Below, piece after piece: positions 32,516-33,161 of a DNA stretch of 33,161 nucleotides (position 1 is its first letter; each line of letters starts with the position of its first letter). The stretch is from an uncultured Alcaligenaceae bacterium. GTDB lineage: Bacteria; Pseudomonadota; Gammaproteobacteria; Burkholderiales; Burkholderiaceae_B. The translations under genes and the position numbers were made by a program. Under the pieces are notes generated by a model, which searched no databases, had not been told where the DNA came from, and worked only from the letters and a program-made list of their open reading frames with translations. Location: assembly GCA_937995985.1 (NCBI GenBank), contig CALKIR010000007.1, forward strand, positions 1 to 33,161, read 5' to 3'.

Positions 32516-33161
32516 ATGATGAATAAAGCACCCATGGACTCTATTCTGTTATTAGGTATTACTTTAGGCTCCCTGTTATTGGCTGCTTATGGGGGAAAGT
32601 ATGTGTTTAAGCGGCGCTTAGAGCGAGCTGAAGTTGAAGATGATGAGGCGAAGTTGGTTTTGGGGGCTATTTTATCTTTGCTGATGTTATTGATAGGATT
32701 GGTGTTTTCTATTGCTGCAGGGGGCTATGCAGACCGTTTAGCTGCTCAAGAAAATGAGGCTATTGCAATTGGGAGTGCATTACAACGGACAGAGCTTTTG
32801 CCGCCGCACATAAGAGCCCAAGCCAAGCGTACCTTAGCTGATTATTTAGAGGCGCGCATACAGTTTTATGAGCTCAGTACTGAGGCCGCGCATCAGCATT
32901 GGAAGCAACGCTCAGAAGAGTTGCAATTTAAGTTATGGCATTTAGCTGTAGAGCAGGCTCAGGCTGAACCAACGAGTATTGATGCCTCAGTGCTAGATGC
33001 TTATGCAGCGGTATACCAAACTCTGCACAGAACTCAGTTTAATTGGCGGCATCATATTCCCATTTATGGTTGGTGGGCTTTGTTGGCTTCAGCATTTTTA
33101 GCAAATGCGCTAATTGGTTATAACATTCGCGGCATTAAAGGCGAGAATTGGTTGATTATTT
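32516..33161 (+). CDS. DUF4239 membrane protein (bestrophin-like), partial at window end
   Basis: The frame is open from ATG 32516 (a second ATG follows at 32519) to the end of the window, 215 codons without a stop, so the C-terminus is missing. AAAGG at 32502-32506 is the ribosome site. Membrane segments lie at about 8-26, 49-70 and 184-203. After the second helix come GGYADRLAAQENEAIAIGSAL and ELLPPHIRAQAKRTLADYLEARIQFY (given in parts), the DUF4239 pattern of a long amphipathic cytoplasmic or periplasmic helix. Members resemble bestrophin channels; function is not established. Confidence 0.8.
   Translation, partial: MMNKAPMDSILLLGITLGSLLLAAYGGKYVFKRRLERAEVEDDEAKLVLGAILSLLMLLIGLVFSIAAGGYADRLAAQENEAIAIGSALQRTELLPPHIRAQAKRTLADYLEARIQFYELSTEAAHQHWKQRSEELQFKLWHLAVEQAQAEPTSIDASVLDAYAAVYQTLHRTQFNWRHHIPIYGWWALLASAFLANALIGYNIRGIKGENWLII

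Noticed and set aside
1..33161. CRISPR array, tRNA, rRNA, insertion sequence, integrase, toxin-antitoxin or defence genes
   Set aside because: I looked for repeat-spacer patterns, terminal inverted repeats with transposases, and small paired genes and found none that can be supported.

Overview
The window is about 33 kb of a bacterial chromosome with moderate G+C. It is densely coded, and nearly every gene has a clear family match. Class I polyhydroxyalkanoate genes, two TctC/Bug-type or related solute-binding systems and the overall gene set fit a betaproteobacterium of the Burkholderiales. Alcaligenaceae is my best guess, by inference from gene content, because no rRNA or other marker gene is present. 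I see no tRNA, rRNA, insertion sequence, phage or CRISPR.

Layout. (1) 1-3230: PHA storage operon phaC-phaB-phaR (+), closed by a strong terminator. A phaA thiolase is not here. (2) 3277-4542: di-haem cytochrome c peroxidase (+) with a near-perfect FNR/ANR box upstream and its own terminator. (3) 4634-9392: FadD-like acyl-CoA synthetase (+), META/DUF4377 lipoprotein (+), AEC permease (-) and a zinc-free medium-chain dehydrogenase (+). (4) 9446-12118: a large CHASE + Cache + HAMP + GGDEF diguanylate cyclase (+). (5) 12122-15633: a phnD-phnC-phnE-phnE ABC importer (-) under an excellent Pho box, divergent from arsB (+, 15794-17098). (6) 17099-17610: the only long gap, holding a decayed outer-membrane-protein gene (-) and a hairpin with a UACG tetraloop. 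(7) 17623-19542: xseA-xseB (+), the XseA carrying an extra N-terminal DUF5710-like domain. (8) 19539-24658: a Dpp/Gsi-type ABC importer operon (-) with fused ATPases and no binding protein, ending in a coupled flavoprotein. It is divergent from an amidase (+). (9) 26108-29176: an orphan siderophore-binding protein (-), then a PheC-like periplasmic protein and a choloylglycine-hydrolase-family Ntn hydrolase (+). (10) 29225-29850: OmpA-type lipoprotein (-). (11) 29993-32337: Bug-type binding protein + scoA + scoB (-), with a perfect palindrome upstream. (12) 32516-end: a partial DUF4239 membrane protein (+).

Together the genes describe a nutritionally versatile heterotroph. It stores carbon as PHA, activates fatty acids, uses acetoacetate-type CoA transfer, imports phosphorus compounds under phosphate starvation, exports arsenite and handles peroxide under low oxygen. 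The most interesting points are the DUF5710-XseA fusion, the Pho-box-controlled phn operon beside a lone arsB, the transporter-flavoprotein-amidase cluster, and the PheC-like protein paired with an Ntn hydrolase. I did not find a clearly new defence or mobile system.
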